NCBI GenBank assembly: GCA_001306305.2
Contig: CP155577.1
Location: forward strand, 434,001-498,000
Source: Citromicrobium bathyomarinum
Lineage (GTDB): Bacteria; Pseudomonadota; Alphaproteobacteria; Sphingomonadales; Sphingomonadaceae
Direction: 5' to 3'
DNA length: 64,000 nt
Part shown: positions 1 to 9,206 of the stretch, piece by piece
Numbering within the stretch: the first letter of the stretch is position 1
How the letters are laid out: each line of letters starts with the position of its first letter
Notes under the pieces: generated by a model
Databases searched by the model: none
What the model was told of the DNA's origin: nothing
What the model saw: only the letters and a program-made list of their open reading frames with translations
Position numbers and translations under genes: made by a program

Positions 1-491
1 ACCAGCGAGATGCCGCCGCCGACATACAGGCCCGAGGAATAGATCGCGAGCGCGGTGGCGCGAAGGCGCGCGGGGAACCAGTCCGAGATCAGCGAGTAGG
101 CAGACGGGCTCGCAGTCGCCTCGCCAATCCCGACCCCAACGCGCGCGCCGGACAGCATTGCGGCGTTCTTCGCGAAGCCGGACGCCGCGGTCATCAGCGA
201 CCACAGCCCCAGACCGATCGTCATAAGCCTGACGCGGTGCCAGCTGTCCGCCAGCTTGCCCAGCGGAATGCCGAAAAGCGCGTAGAAGATCGCGAAGGCG
301 GTGCCGTAGAGGAAGCCCAGAAACGCGTCGTCGACGCCCAGATCCGCCTTGATGTCGTTCGCCAGGATCGAGAGGATCTGGCGATCGACGAAGTTGAGCA
401 CGTAAACCAGCACCAGCACGCTGAGCGCGTACCAGCTATAGGCGGGCACCTTGGCATCTGGTGCCGATGCGGGCTTGTCCGTCGCGTCCAT
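1..491 (-). CDS. MFS transporter, N-terminal part (gene runs off the window start)
   Basis: The minus-strand frame beginning ATG at 491 encodes about 163 residues of a major facilitator superfamily permease and is still open at base 1, so the C-terminal part is outside the window. After a short Ala/Lys-rich cytoplasmic leader the first membrane helix (SWYALSVLVLVYVLNFVDR) is followed by the MFS loop, then two or three more helices with a GxxxGIGEATASPSAYSLISD stretch typical of the spinster-like/anion:cation symporter branch. It lies 22 bases downstream of queC on the same strand and could be co-transcribed. Substrate cannot be read from this fragment. Family is secure; the function is only 'transport, unknown substrate'. 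Confidence 0.85.
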   Translation of the reverse strand, partial: MDATDKPASAPDAKVPAYSWYALSVLVLVYVLNFVDRQILSILANDIKADLGVDDAFLGFLYGTAFAIFYALFGIPLGKLADSWHRVRLMTIGLGLWSLMTAASGFAKNAAMLSGARVGVGIGEATASPSAYSLISDWFPARLRATALAIYSSGLYVGGGISL

Positions 492-512
492 TCATCCCCC
501 TCGTCGTTTTTC

Positions 513-1208
513 TTATGTATCCGCCGGATAGGTCAGCCCGTCGGTCAGCCCCGCATCGGCGAAACCCTTGCGGCGCAGACGACAGCTATCGCACAATCCG
601 CACGGCAGGCCATCCCCTCTCGGGTCGTAACACGACCAGCTGAGTGCAGTATCGAGCCCAAGCCGGTTCGCCTCGCTCGCAATCTCGGCCTTGCCGAGGA
701 ACTGGAGCGGGGCATCGATCGCGAAACCGCCGCCTTCGATCCCCGCCTTTGTGCCCAGTCGCGCCGTTTCGGCGAAGCTCGCGATGAATTCGGGGCGACA
801 GTCCGGATAGCCCGAATAGTCGAGCGCATTGACCCCGATCACGATCCGCCCTGCGCCGATGCTTTCGGCAAAAGCGGTGGTCAGCGCGAGGAAGACGAGA
901 TTGCGGGCGGGCACATAGGTGACAGGGATCGTGCCATCGACGCCATCCTTGGGCACGTCGATATCGGCGGTGAGCGCCGATCCGCCGAACTTGCGCAGGT
1001 CGAGCGTGATTTCGCGATGGCTCGCAAGTCCCAGCGCCTTGGCGATTTTGCGCGCCGCCTCGATCTCGCGCACGTGGCGCTGGCCGTAATCGATCGTCAG
1101 CGCGTGGACTTCGTGCCCCCGCTCGCGCGCCAGAGCGGCGGCAACCATGGAGTCGAGCCCGCCCGAAAGCAGAGCTGCGGCGACATTGTCAGGATTTGTG
1201 CCCGTCAT
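513..1208 (-). CDS. queC: 7-cyano-7-deazaguanine synthase QueC
   Basis: This 231-residue protein matches QueC, the ATP-dependent enzyme that converts 7-carboxy-7-deazaguanine plus ammonia to preQ0, the precursor of queuosine in tRNA. The PP-loop SGGLDS is at residues 15-20, and four cysteines that would bind the structural zinc are at 193, 203, 206 and 209 (CYDPRGDGLPCGLCDSC). Length is usual for the family. The start is an ATG at 1208; no longer in-frame alternative with family similarity is seen. No other queuosine gene (queD, queE, queF) is adjacent, so it is a stand-alone member of the pathway here. The neighbours are an MFS gene downstream and a DUF3617 gene upstream. Confidence 0.97.
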   Translation of the reverse strand: MTGTNPDNVAAALLSGGLDSMVAAALARERGHEVHALTIDYGQRHVREIEAARKIAKALGLASHREITLDLRKFGGSALTADIDVPKDGVDGTIPVTYVPARNLVFLALTTAFAESIGAGRIVIGVNALDYSGYPDCRPEFIASFAETARLGTKAGIEGGGFAIDAPLQFLGKAEIASEANRLGLDTALSWSCYDPRGDGLPCGLCDSCRLRRKGFADAGLTDGLTYPADT

Positions 1209-1265
1209 AGGCTTCGCGCTAGCGGCTTGCGCAATCGATCCGCAAGCCCGAACAGCGCGCGCGCA

Positions 1266-1676
1266 TCACTTGCAGTCGCCCACCCGCCGGCCTTCCGCGG
1301 CAAAGGCGAAAGGCGAACCACGTTCGATCCCGGTGGTCCGCAGCTGGATCAGCTCGGGCGATTCCCACCGAATATCGGTCTGGCCATAACCATTGCCGTT
1401 GCAGCTGTAATGGACGGTCGCGCTGACACCATTGTCGTCGATCACGTTGCGGCTGCAGCGCATCCCGCGATGGCGCAGCTGGACCAGATCGCTTTCGCGC
1501 CGGAGACAGATCCGCCGCGTGGTCGCGCCTTCGCCCCGCTCGCGGATTTCCCACGTGCCGAGATGGAGCTTGCCGAACAGGGTGGTGGAGCCGCCCTGCG
1601 CGGCAAGCGGCGCGGCAAGGCCCACGCCCCCCGCGAGGGCGAGCGCAAGGGAGATGGTGATCCCGCGTCTCGTCAT
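1266..1676 (-). CDS. Exported DUF3617-family protein
   Basis: The start is taken at the ATG at 1676, which gives 136 residues. The frame extends upstream to 1799, but only the internal start places a signal peptide (MTRRGITISLALALAGG, then cleavage near LAAQ) at the N-terminus. The mature part begins with GKLHLGTWEIRERG and ends in GDCK, with paired cysteines spread along the chain, which is the pattern of DUF3617 proteins. These are small periplasmic proteins of unknown function that are common in sphingomonads. It lies 83 bases downstream of hslO on the same strand. No catalytic motif is visible and I assign no function. Confidence 0.75.
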   Translation of the reverse strand: MTRRGITISLALALAGGVGLAAPLAAQGGSTTLFGKLHLGTWEIRERGEGATTRRICLRRESDLVQLRHRGMRCSRNVIDDNGVSATVHYSCNGNGYGQTDIRWESPELIQLRTTGIERGSPFAFAAEGRRVGDCK

Positions 1677-1759
1677 TGCCCTATCCCTTTCATATTCGAC
1701 GATTCCATAAAATAGAGACGCATTTATACACCTCATTGCCCGCATGGGACATGAACGGG

Positions 1760-2689
1760 CTAGAGGTCGATTGTGAAAATTCGCGAACAGAATGCACAAT
1801 CGACGAGTATCTCGCCCGCTTCATTGCGCATTTCGACGCGTTCTTCCTCGGGAAATCGACCAATGACCGATGTGTAATGTTCGACACTGCATCGGCAACC
1901 GCGCTTCAGCTCACTTCCCGGAAAGACACGGACTTCGTCCTCTTCATGGAACAGCCGCCAGACCAGCGCTTCGAGCGGGAGCGCCTCGTCGAGCAGTTCC
2001 TCGTGCCGGATCGAGCCTGCCATCGTCTCGACATGCTCCCAGTGCGGGTGGGAGACGCGAACATGCAGCCGTTCGCGCCCGACCTCGCCATCGGGAAGAT
2101 GCTGCGCGAGCAGGCCTGCAGCGAGCGTGCGCTCGCCTTCGGTCTTCACCGCGACGCGCACCAGCGTGGGGAGCTGTTGCGACTGAAGGAAATAGCTCTC
2201 GCACGCGGCAGCGAGGCTTTCGCCCTCCAGCGGCACGATCCCCTGATAGCGCCCGCCACGCTTGGGCACGTCGAAGGTGATCGCGAGATAGCCTTTGCCG
2301 AACAGCGCCGGGAGCGAGGGATTGGCGCCCAGCTTGGCCAGCGCCTCGGCGTCGAAATCGGCATAGCCGCGCACCGCGCCCTGGCGAAAGTCGCAGACCA
2401 GCAGCTTGACGATGCCCGCCTCGGTCTGGGCCTGCATGGTCATCTGGCCGCCGCCTTCGCCCTCCGCGCTCTCTTCGTCATCCTCGTCGATCAGCGCACC
2501 GACCAGCGCGGCAACCACGAGCGCTTCGGCGAGCAGGTTGCGGATCGCAGGGGGATAGTCATGCGCGGCGAGGATTTCGTCGAGCGTGCGGTCGAGCCGC
2601 ACGAGCCGCAGCCGCGTATCCCGCGAGGGGATCGACGCGCCCAGCAGGTGGTCGGAGAAGGTTTCGCTTGTTCGGAGAGTATCGGTCAC
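1760..2689 (-). CDS. hslO: Redox-regulated chaperone Hsp33
   Basis: Hsp33 is a cytoplasmic holdase activated by oxidation. This 309-residue protein carries the N-terminal Hsp33 fold (for example FGKGYLAITFDVPKRGGRYQG and PLEGESLAAACESYFLQS) and the C-terminal zinc-binding redox switch, with CxC at residues 265 and 267 and CxxC at 298 and 301. All four cysteines are intact. A run of acidic residues (EDDEESAEGEGGG) near residue 70 is an insertion loop. It is 48 bases downstream of argF and probably part of an argD-argF-hslO transcription unit, an association seen in many alphaproteobacteria. Confidence 0.96.
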   Translation of the reverse strand: MTDTLRTSETFSDHLLGASIPSRDTRLRLVRLDRTLDEILAAHDYPPAIRNLLAEALVVAALVGALIDEDDEESAEGEGGGQMTMQAQTEAGIVKLLVCDFRQGAVRGYADFDAEALAKLGANPSLPALFGKGYLAITFDVPKRGGRYQGIVPLEGESLAAACESYFLQSQQLPTLVRVAVKTEGERTLAAGLLAQHLPDGEVGRERLHVRVSHPHWEHVETMAGSIRHEELLDEALPLEALVWRLFHEEDEVRVFPGSELKRGCRCSVEHYTSVIGRFPEEERVEMRNEAGEILVDCAFCSRIFTIDL

Positions 2690-2737
2690 GGCGGGCTATA
2701 TAAGAACGCCCGCCGTCTCCCCAAGACCCCCCGCGAT

Positions 2738-3667
2738 TCAGAGCTTGCCGAAAGCCCAGAGAAGCACGGATTTCTGGGCGTGGATGCGGTTCTCCGCCTC
2801 GTCGAACACGCGGCTTTGCGGCCCTTCGATCACACTTTGCGTCACCTCGTCGCCGACATGCGCGGGCAGGCAGTGGAGGAAATCCGCCTCCGGCTTGGCC
2901 AGCGCCATCAGCGCGTCGTTGACCTGAAAAGGCTGCATTGCGGCGATCTTGCTCGCGGCATTCTCCTGCCCCATCGAGACCCAGGTATCGGTGACGATCA
3001 CGTCCGCGTCCCTCGCGGCGGCCTCAGCATCCTGCGTCAGCGTAATCGTCGCGCCGCCCGCGCGGGCCGCTTCGACGAACGCCGCCTCGGGCTCGAAACC
3101 TGCTGGCGTGGCAACACGCACGTTGAACTTGAAGATGCCGGCGGCCTCGAGGATCGAGTGGAGCACGTTGTTGCCATCGCCCAGCCAGGCCAGTTCCAGC
3201 CCCGGCAGCGCCTTGCCATGTTCGATGATGGTCAGCAGATCGGCGACGATCTGGCACGGGTGCGACGCGTCGGTCAGCCCGTTGATCACCGGCACGCTGG
3301 CATGGCGGGCCATTTCCTCGACCTTGGCGTGATCGTCGGTCCGGATCATGATCGCATCGACCATCCGGCTGAGCACGCGCGCGGTGTCGGCGATGCTTTC
3401 GCCGCGGCCGAGCTGCATCGAGCCGCTCTCCATCACGATAGCGCTGCCGCCCAGCTGGCGCATCGCGATGTCGAAGCTGACCCGCGTGCGGGTCGAGCTT
3501 TTCTCGAAGATCATCGCCAGCACATGCCCGGCGAGAGGTGCATCGGCATCCGCCTTGCCCTTGGGCCAGGACTTGCGCGCACCCTTGCGGTCGATCGCGT
3601 CGCTCAGCATCGCGGCGAGGGCATCGCCGCCTGCGTCCGAGAGGTCGAGGAAATGCCGCGTGCCCAT
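2738..3667 (-). CDS. argF: Ornithine carbamoyltransferase
   Basis: ArgF makes citrulline from ornithine and carbamoyl phosphate in arginine biosynthesis. The 309-residue protein has the carbamoyl-phosphate loop SSTRTR (about residues 57-62), HPCQ at 136-139, and the ornithine-side HCLPAH motif near the C-terminus, with the usual family length. Its ATG shares one base with the argD stop (TGATG), so the two are translationally coupled. The position directly after argD and the HCLPAH motif support OTCase rather than aspartate carbamoyltransferase. hslO follows downstream. Confidence 0.97.
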   Translation of the reverse strand: MGTRHFLDLSDAGGDALAAMLSDAIDRKGARKSWPKGKADADAPLAGHVLAMIFEKSSTRTRVSFDIAMRQLGGSAIVMESGSMQLGRGESIADTARVLSRMVDAIMIRTDDHAKVEEMARHASVPVINGLTDASHPCQIVADLLTIIEHGKALPGLELAWLGDGNNVLHSILEAAGIFKFNVRVATPAGFEPEAAFVEAARAGGATITLTQDAEAAARDADVIVTDTWVSMGQENAASKIAAMQPFQVNDALMALAKPEADFLHCLPAHVGDEVTQSVIEGPQSRVFDEAENRIHAQKSVLLWAFGKL

Positions 3668-4860
3668 CAGCTGGCGTCCGGCACTTCGTAGTCGGCCGCA
3701 CCGGCAGACAGCTTGTCGAAGAACTCGTCGATCTCCGCATCGCCCACCACCAGCGGCGGAAGCACGCGCAGCGTGTTGTCGCCTGCCGCCACGGTCAGCA
3801 GCTGGTGCTTGTCGCGCAGGTGCTGGAAGAACGGGCGGCTTTCGACCTTCATCTTGATGCCGAGCATCAGGCCTTCGCCCCGGACCAGTTCGAACAGGTC
3901 GGGATAATTGCCGATGAACTGTTCCAGCCGCGCCTTCAGCCGCGCGCCCTTATCGCGCACGCCCTGAAGGAATTCGTCGTTGGCGACCGCTTCCATCACC
4001 GCGACGCCCGCCGCCATGGCGAGCGGGTTGCCGCCGTAGGTGGAACCGTGGGTGCCGAAGGTCATCCCGCGTGCGGCATGTTCGGTCGCAAGGCACGCGC
4101 CCAGCGGGAAGCCGCCGCCGATGCCCTTCGCGCTCGCCACGATGTCCGGCTTCACGCCGTAGAGTTCGTGGGCGTAGAACTTACCCGTGCGCGCGACGCC
4201 GCACTGGACCTCGTCCAGCACCAGCATCAGGCCGTGTTCGTCGGCCAGATCGCGCAGACCCTGCATGAACTCCTGGCTGGCGGGGCGGATGCCGCCCTCG
4301 CCCTGGATCGGTTCGACCAGGAATCCGGCGGTCTGCGGGCCGATCGCGGCCTTTGCAGCGGCCAGATCGTCGAACTCGCAATATTTGAAGCCCTGCAGCA
4401 GCGGCAGGAAGCCGTGGTGCATCTTGGCCTGGTTGCTCGCGCTGATCGTCGCCATCGTGCGCCCATGGAACGCGCTGGTGAAGGTGATCAGTTCGGTCCG
4501 GGCGGGGTCGCCATCCTCGTGCTGGTGGAACGCGCGCGCGGTCTTGATCGCGCATTCGACCGCCTCGGCGCCCGAATTAGTGAAGAACACCGTATCGGCG
4601 AAACTCGCGTCGACCAGCATCTGCGCCAGCTTTTCCTGATGCGGGCTGCCGTAGAGGTTGGAGACGTGCATCAGCGTCTCGGCCTGGCGCTGGATCGCGC
4701 CGATCAGCCCTTCGTGGCTGTGGCCGAGCAGGTTGACCGCGATGCCGCTGGCGAAGTCGAGATAGCGCGTGCCATCCTCGTCGATCAGATGGCAGTGCTC
4801 GCCCTTCACGGGGCGGACGTCGCAACGGGGATAGACGGGCATCAGGGCGGGGATCGACAT
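3667..4860 (-). CDS. argD: Acetylornithine aminotransferase
   Basis: This 397-residue class-III PLP aminotransferase converts N-acetylglutamate semialdehyde to N-acetylornithine. It has [14 protein letters not shown] for phosphate binding, the [15 protein letters not shown] segment with the PLP-contacting Asp, and the Schiff-base lysine in [13 protein letters not shown] near residue 250. The start ATG at 4860 gives a normal N-terminus for ArgD. It is the first gene of the argD-argF-hslO run; the 138 bases upstream (4861-4998) must hold its promoter. A role in succinyl-DAP transamination as well is possible, as for many ArgD enzymes, but cannot be decided from sequence. Confidence 0.95.
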   Translation of the reverse strand: MSIPALMPVYPRCDVRPVKGEHCHLIDEDGTRYLDFASGIAVNLLGHSHEGLIGAIQRQAETLMHVSNLYGSPHQEKLAQMLVDASFADTVFFTNSGAEAVECAIKTARAFHQHEDGDPARTELITFTSAFHGRTMATISASNQAKMHHGFLPLLQGFKYCEFDDLAAAKAAIGPQTAGFLVEPIQGEGGIRPASQEFMQGLRDLADEHGLMLVLDEVQCGVARTGKFYAHELYGVKPDIVASAKGIGGGFPLGACLATEHAARGMTFGTHGSTYGGNPLAMAAGVAVMEAVANDEFLQGVRDKGARLKARLEQFIGNYPDLFELVRGEGLMLGIKMKVESRPFFQHLRDKHQLLTVAAGDNTLRVLPPLVVGDAEIDEFFDKLSAGAADYEVPDAS

Positions 4861-4952
4861 GGCAACTCCGGAAAATTCAAAACGGTGAACGACAAATGGC
4901 GGCCCCGCGAGGGAACCGCCATTCGCGAATGACCGGCGATCTATTGCGTCAG

Positions 4953-4990
4953 CCGGGCCGGGTCAAACTGGTGAGCATGACCCGGGCCGG
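4953..4990 (-). terminator. Hairpin after the cold-shock gene, weak terminator candidate
   Basis: CCGGGTCA (4958-4965) pairs with TGACCCGG (4978-4985), and the pairing extends imperfectly outward with further G/C bases. It lies 9 bases beyond the cold-shock protein stop codon on the minus strand. No U-tract follows, so it may act as a 3'-stabilising hairpin or a Rho-assisted end rather than a classic intrinsic terminator. Confidence 0.4.
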
Positions 4991-4998
4991 TGCGCGCC

Positions 4999-5811
4999 TT
5001 ATTCCTGTACGGGAACGAGGTTGACCGCCGAATACTTGCCTCGTCGGTCGACTTCGAGATCGAATTCGTAGCGTTCGCCCTCGTTGATCTGCGACAGGCC
5101 CGAGCGCTCGACCGCGCTGATGTGCACGAAGGCATCGGGCTGGCCGTCGTCGCGCACCAGGAAGCCGAAGCCCTTCATCGAATTGAAGAACTTGACCGTG
5201 CCGGTCGCCTTCTCGCCCGTCAGCTCGCGCCGCGGAGCACCGCCGGCCGCGCCGGGGCCGCCATCGCGGGGAGCGGCTACGGCACCACCGGTGACGGGGA
5301 TGACGTCGCCCACGACCTGCAGATCCTGCGCGGAAATCTTGCCGCCACGATCGACCAGGTTGAATTCGAGCTCCTGCCCTTCGGCAAGGCCTTCAAGACC
5401 GGCGCGTTCGACGGCACTAATGTGCACGAACACGTCGTCTCCGCCGCCTTCCTGCTGGATGAAGCCGAAGCCCTTCTGGCCGTTGAAGAATTTCACCTGG
5501 CCCTTGCCGGTGCCGACGACCTGTGCGGGCATGCGGTTGAAACCGCCGCCACCGCCAGCGCCGCCGCGCGGACCACCGCCGCCGCCGCCGAAGCCGCCAC
5601 GGCCACCGCCGCCCGGTCCGCCGCGATCCTGGAACCCGCCACGGTCCTGAAAACCGCCGCGATCCTGGTAGCCACCGCCACCGCGATCGTCGAATCCGCC
5701 GCGATCCTGGAACCCGCCGCCGAAATCACCGCCGGGAAACGGCTCGAAACCGTCTTCTCCGATGTTGTCCCGCTTGTCGCGCCCGCGACGACGCCCTTTA
5801 TCGTAACCCAT
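4999..5811 (-). CDS. Cold-shock protein with two CSD domains and a Gly-rich N-terminus
   Basis: The 270-residue protein starts with a basic tail ([14 protein letters not shown]), followed by a glycine-rich low-complexity segment with repeated [11 protein letters not shown] units (about residues 25-92) like RGG-box RNA-binding tails. Two cold-shock domains follow, at about residues 102-168 and 203-268. Each has an RNP1-like KGFGF motif and an RNP2-like FVHIS motif (VFVHIS, AFVHIS). Double-CSD proteins are typical of alphaproteobacteria; the long N-terminal RGG-like region is the unusual part. A role as an RNA chaperone is a family inference. It is monocistronic, with a candidate promoter about 180 bases upstream, so the mRNA would have a long leader as many cold-shock mRNAs do. 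Confidence 0.9.
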   Translation of the reverse strand: MGYDKGRRRGRDKRDNIGEDGFEPFPGGDFGGGFQDRGGFDDRGGGGYQDRGGFQDRGGFQDRGGPGGGGRGGFGGGGGGPRGGAGGGGGFNRMPAQVVGTGKGQVKFFNGQKGFGFIQQEGGGDDVFVHISAVERAGLEGLAEGQELEFNLVDRGGKISAQDLQVVGDVIPVTGGAVAAPRDGGPGAAGGAPRRELTGEKATGTVKFFNSMKGFGFLVRDDGQPDAFVHISAVERSGLSQINEGERYEFDLEVDRRGKYSAVNLVPVQE

Positions 5812-6166
5812 AACTCGCCAAAAACCTTGCTACTTCCACCCGCCCGCAAAACGAAATCCCGTAAAGGCGCAGACGGCCGCCTCCCGGCATTGCTGGAGTG
5901 GCAAACGATCGACGTTCATGCCGCCAGTCCCCCACCAACTGGCCCCACCCTTATCGCAGAATGCGCGCGGGCGCGAACCAATTCGCAATAGGATACTTGA
6001 TTCCGCAAGATTATGACAATTTCGAAGGCTTGCGCGGCTTTGGGAGAGCCTGCATGTCTCGTCCGGGATGGAGGGGCCGATGCGCTCGATAGACTTGGCA
6101 GGACGCGCAGCGCACACCGCAAAGAGGCGATTCGCCCCCAAGCCCGGCGGGAGCGATTGAGCGCCG
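5812..6166. other. Intergenic region between divergent genes (355 bases)
   Basis: No convincing gene is seen. The stretch 5975-6030 is AT-richer than its surroundings and holds the candidate cold-shock promoter. The short frames here have no recognisable products and differ from the codon pattern of the neighbouring genes. The rest would be the 5' leader of the cold-shock mRNA on minus and the upstream region of the 6167 gene on plus. Confidence 0.6.
5990..6019 (-). promoter_or_regulatory. Candidate promoter of the cold-shock gene
   Basis: On the minus strand TTGTCA (6019-6014) and TATCCT (5995-5990) are separated by 18 bases, an acceptable match to a sigma-70-type promoter. A start near 5983 would give a leader of about 170 nt before the ATG at 5811. 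This is a motif match only. Confidence 0.35.
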
Positions 6167-6580
6167 ATGGACAGTCAGCTTCTCCAACTGGGCGGATCGC
6201 TGCTCGCGATTCTGGTGCTGGCGGGAATCGCCTGGGCGCTCAAGCTCGGCCAGCCGCGCACCATCGATACCGCCGAGCGGGCTCTCACCCTCGCCCGCGA
6301 GGCGGATACCGCCTTCGATCCCAGCGAAGCTGCGGTGGGGCGCGACGGCTCCGCCGCGATCCTCGCCGATTCGGCCGGCCGGATCATGGTGCTGCGCCGC
6401 CATGGCACCCACTTCGCCGCGCGCGTGCTGGAGCCGGGCACCCCTGCGAACAGTGAGGGCGATATCCTCACCATCGTGCCGCGCGACCGCCGCTATGGTC
6501 CGGTGGTGCTGGATCTCGGCCCCGAGGCGCAGGCTTGGGCCTCGCGCATCGAGGCGCTAGGAAGGGCGGACCATGCCTGA
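6167..6580 (+). CDS. Small membrane-anchored protein of unknown function
   Basis: This is a 137-residue protein with one N-terminal membrane helix (LLQLGGSLLAILVLAGIAWAL) and a soluble remainder of about 110 residues rich in Ala, Arg and acidic residues. The C-terminal part contains ILADSAGRIMVLRRHGTHFA, which looks like a small beta-sheet domain. It overlaps the start of the sterol-desaturase gene by 8 bases, so the two are almost certainly co-translated. Codon use matches its neighbours. I do not recognise a named family; the coupling suggests an accessory role next to the membrane hydroxylase, but this is inference. Confidence 0.75.
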   Translation: MDSQLLQLGGSLLAILVLAGIAWALKLGQPRTIDTAERALTLAREADTAFDPSEAAVGRDGSAAILADSAGRIMVLRRHGTHFAARVLEPGTPANSEGDILTIVPRDRRYGPVVLDLGPEAQAWASRIEALGRADHA

Positions 6581-7535
6581 CTTTTCGCCCGTCGATTACG
6601 CCATTCCCGGCTTCGTCCTGCTCGTTCTGGCAGAGATGCTGTGGGCGCGGTTCAAGGCGCCGCATTCCTACGAGCCGAAGGATACGCTGGTCAGCCTCGC
6701 CTTCGGCCTTGGCAGTACGGTCGCGGGATTGCTGCTGGGCGGACTGGCGCTGGCGGTTTTCCTCGCCGCCTACGAGGTGCGCTTCTTCACCATCGGCTGG
6801 GAATGGTGGGCGTGGCCTTTGTGCTTCGTGCTCGACGACCTCAAATATTACTGGGTCCATCGCTTCGGCCACCGCAGCCGGTGGTTCTGGGCGAGCCACG
6901 TGAACCATCATTCCAGCCAGCACTACAACCTCTCCACCGCGCTGCGGCAGACCTGGACCGGCGCGTTCACGCTCGGCTTTCTCTTCGCGCTGCCGCTGGT
7001 GCTGCTGGGCTTCCACCCGGCGATGATCGCGATCTGCGGCGGGTTCAACCTGATCTACCAGTTCTGGATTCACACCGAAGCGATCGACCGCATGCCGCGC
7101 TGGTTCGAGGCGGTGATGAACACGCCCAGCCACCACCGCGTCCACCACGCGACCAACCCGCGCTATCTCGACCGCAATTACGCGGGCGTATTCATCGTGT
7201 GGGACAAGATGTTCGGCACCTTCGAGGCCGAGCGCAGCCACGAGGAAGAGCCGATCCGCTACGGCATCGTCAAGCAGCTGGGCAGCTTCAACCTGCTATG
7301 GGCGGTGTTCCACGAATGGATCGGAATGCTCGGCGACATCTGGCGCGCGCCCTGGAAGCACAAGCTTTCCTACCTCCTGCGCGAGCCGGGCTGGAGCCAC
7401 GATGGCAGCCGCGAGACATCGGACATGATCCGTGCGCGCTGGCAGGAGCAGCAACAGCGTGCAGACGCCGCGCCGGTCGAGACGACTCAGGACAAGCCGC
7501 AAAAGCCGATTGCGGGGCCACGCCGCGCAGCCTAA
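6573..7535 (+). CDS. Sterol desaturase / fatty acid hydroxylase family membrane protein
   Basis: The 320-residue integral membrane protein has several hydrophobic segments and the histidine boxes of the non-heme di-iron hydroxylase superfamily: HRFGH at residues 96-100, HVNHH at about 109-113, and HHRVHH near 185-190. These bind the two irons that activate oxygen. The family acts on lipids or sterol-like substrates (sterol desaturases, fatty-acid hydroxylases, carotenoid hydroxylases); the specific substrate here cannot be told. The C-terminal 60 residues are hydrophilic and variable. It is coupled to the small membrane protein upstream and followed 49 bases later by a GMC oxidoreductase. Confidence 0.93.
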   Translation: MPDFSPVDYAIPGFVLLVLAEMLWARFKAPHSYEPKDTLVSLAFGLGSTVAGLLLGGLALAVFLAAYEVRFFTIGWEWWAWPLCFVLDDLKYYWVHRFGHRSRWFWASHVNHHSSQHYNLSTALRQTWTGAFTLGFLFALPLVLLGFHPAMIAICGGFNLIYQFWIHTEAIDRMPRWFEAVMNTPSHHRVHHATNPRYLDRNYAGVFIVWDKMFGTFEAERSHEEEPIRYGIVKQLGSFNLLWAVFHEWIGMLGDIWRAPWKHKLSYLLREPGWSHDGSRETSDMIRARWQEQQQRADAAPVETTQDKPQKPIAGPRRAA

Positions 7536-7584
7536 CCTTTCCGTAAACGGAGAGAATATTCCGTACACGAGAGAGGACGGGCGC

Positions 7585-9177
7585 ATGAACCAATACGACT
7601 ATATCGTCATCGGCGGCGGCAGTGCGGGGAGCGCGGTCACCGGGCGGCTGGCGGTGGACGGCCATCGCAGCGTGTGCCTGATCGAGGCGGGCGGACGGAA
7701 CAACGACTTCCGCGTAAAGACGCCCGGCATGATGCCCTTCCTCAGCGGCAGCCAGAACTACCGTTACGAAACCGTCCCGCAGAAGGGGCTCGGCGGGCGC
7801 ACCGGGTTTCAACCGCGCGGGCGCGGGCTGGGCGGCTCCAGCGCGATCAACGCGATGATCTATATCCGCGGCAATGCGTGGGATTACGACAACTGGGCCG
7901 CGATGGGCTGCGATGGCTGGGCCTACGACGACGTGCTGCCGTGGTTCAGAAAGGCCGAGGCGAACGAGCGCGGAGAGGATGAATATCACGGCGCAGGCGG
8001 CCCGCTGTTCGTATCGGACCAGCGCTGGACCAACGAGACCAGCCGCGCCTTCGTGGCAAGCGCCGCCTCGCTCCAGTATCCCGAACGAGACGATTTCAAC
8101 GGCGAGAAACAGGCAGGCTTCGGCATCTATCAGGTGACGCAGCGCAAGGGCGAACGCTGGTCCGCCAGCCGCGCCTATGTCGAGCCAATCCGCAACCAAC
8201 CGAACCTCGATATCCGTACCAAGACTCTGGTCGAAAAGCTGGTGATCGAGAATGGCCGGGTGACCGGCGTCATGGTTCGCAAGGGCAAGCATCGCGAATA
8301 TCTCAACGCGAGGCGGGGGGTGATCCTGTCGGCGGGTGCGTTCAACTCACCGCAGATCCTGATGCTGTCGGGCATCGGCCCGGGGCGGCACCTCAACGCA
8401 ATGGGGATCGAGGTCGCGCTCGATCGCCCGGCAGTGGGAAGCAACCTGCAGGACCATATCGACTACGTATCGAGCTGGGAGAGCGAGAGCCGCGTGCCGA
8501 TCGGCAACAGCCGCGAAGGCACGCTGCGCATGCTGGGCGCGATTGTCGAGCACCGGCGCAAGCGCACCGGGGTGATGACCACCCCCTATGCCGAGGCGGG
8601 CGGATTCTGGACCGTGATGCCCGATGCCCCAGCGCCCGACGTGCAGTGGCACTTCGTCCCCGCAATGCTGGAGGATCACGGGCGTGAGAAGGTGAACGGC
8701 CACGGCGTCTCGCTGCACGCCTGCGTGCTGCGCCCGGAAAGCCGCGGCACGGTGCGCCTCACCAGCCCCGACGCGGCAGACGCGCCCGCGATCGATCCCA
8801 ACTTCCTCGACGATGATCGCGATATGGCGGTGCTGCGCGAAGGCGTGCGCCTGTCGCACCGGATTGCCGAGACCGCGCCGCTGGCCGATTACGGGCTGAC
8901 TGATCGCCATCCGGTCGACCTTACCGACGATGCCGCGCTCGACGCGATGATTCGCAGCCGCGCGGACACGGTCTACCACCCGGTCGGCACCTGCCGGATG
9001 GGCTCGGACGAGGAAGCGGTGGTCGACCCGACGCTCAAGGCGCGCGGGATCGAAGGGCTGTGGATCGCCGATGCCTCGATCATGCCCAGGCTGGTCTCGG
9101 GCAACACCAACGCCCCCTCGATCATGATCGGGGAGCGGTGTGCGGACTTCGTGATCCAGGCGGAGAAGGCAGGCTAG
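7585..9177 (+). CDS. GMC-family FAD oxidoreductase (choline dehydrogenase-like)
   Basis: The start is the ATG at 7585, which gives 530 residues and places the FAD-binding motif at the very N-terminus (YDYIVIGGGSAGSAVTGRL). The frame is open further upstream but that part has no family similarity. GMC signature segments follow: GRGLGGSSAINAMIYIRGN, the second signature around ILSAGAFNSPQILMLSGIGP, and the C-terminal HPVGTCRMG with the catalytic His plus SGNTNAPSIMIGER. GMC enzymes oxidise alcohols; the substrate could be choline, a polyethylene-glycol-like alcohol or another primary alcohol. No betaine genes are adjacent, so a BetA assignment is not supported. Confidence 0.93.
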   Translation: MNQYDYIVIGGGSAGSAVTGRLAVDGHRSVCLIEAGGRNNDFRVKTPGMMPFLSGSQNYRYETVPQKGLGGRTGFQPRGRGLGGSSAINAMIYIRGNAWDYDNWAAMGCDGWAYDDVLPWFRKAEANERGEDEYHGAGGPLFVSDQRWTNETSRAFVASAASLQYPERDDFNGEKQAGFGIYQVTQRKGERWSASRAYVEPIRNQPNLDIRTKTLVEKLVIENGRVTGVMVRKGKHREYLNARRGVILSAGAFNSPQILMLSGIGPGRHLNAMGIEVALDRPAVGSNLQDHIDYVSSWESESRVPIGNSREGTLRMLGAIVEHRRKRTGVMTTPYAEAGGFWTVMPDAPAPDVQWHFVPAMLEDHGREKVNGHGVSLHACVLRPESRGTVRLTSPDAADAPAIDPNFLDDDRDMAVLREGVRLSHRIAETAPLADYGLTDRHPVDLTDDAALDAMIRSRADTVYHPVGTCRMGSDEEAVVDPTLKARGIEGLWIADASIMPRLVSGNTNAPSIMIGERCADFVIQAEKAG

Positions 9178-9206
9178 CGCCGCCTACCCATCGGGGAAGG
9201 CTGCGT

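Noticed and set aside
1209-1265. preQ1 riboswitch upstream of queC
   Set aside because: The region between queC and the DUF3617 gene is only 57 bases and shows no preQ1-type stem with an A-rich tail.
237-1715. Long plus-strand open frame opposite queC
   Set aside because: It is antisense to queC and a DUF3617 gene, which have clear motifs; its Arg/Ala-rich translation matches no family and is a GC-rich codon shadow.
1676-3691. 671-codon plus-strand frame
   Set aside because: Antisense to hslO and argF with no family match. Same for the large plus-strand frames opposite prfC (10772-12451), pheT (13885-15930) and pepN (49303-51330).
5540-5760. Short tandem repeats that could look like a CRISPR or VNTR
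   Set aside because: They are the in-frame codons of the QDRGGF repeats of the cold-shock protein; no unique spacers.
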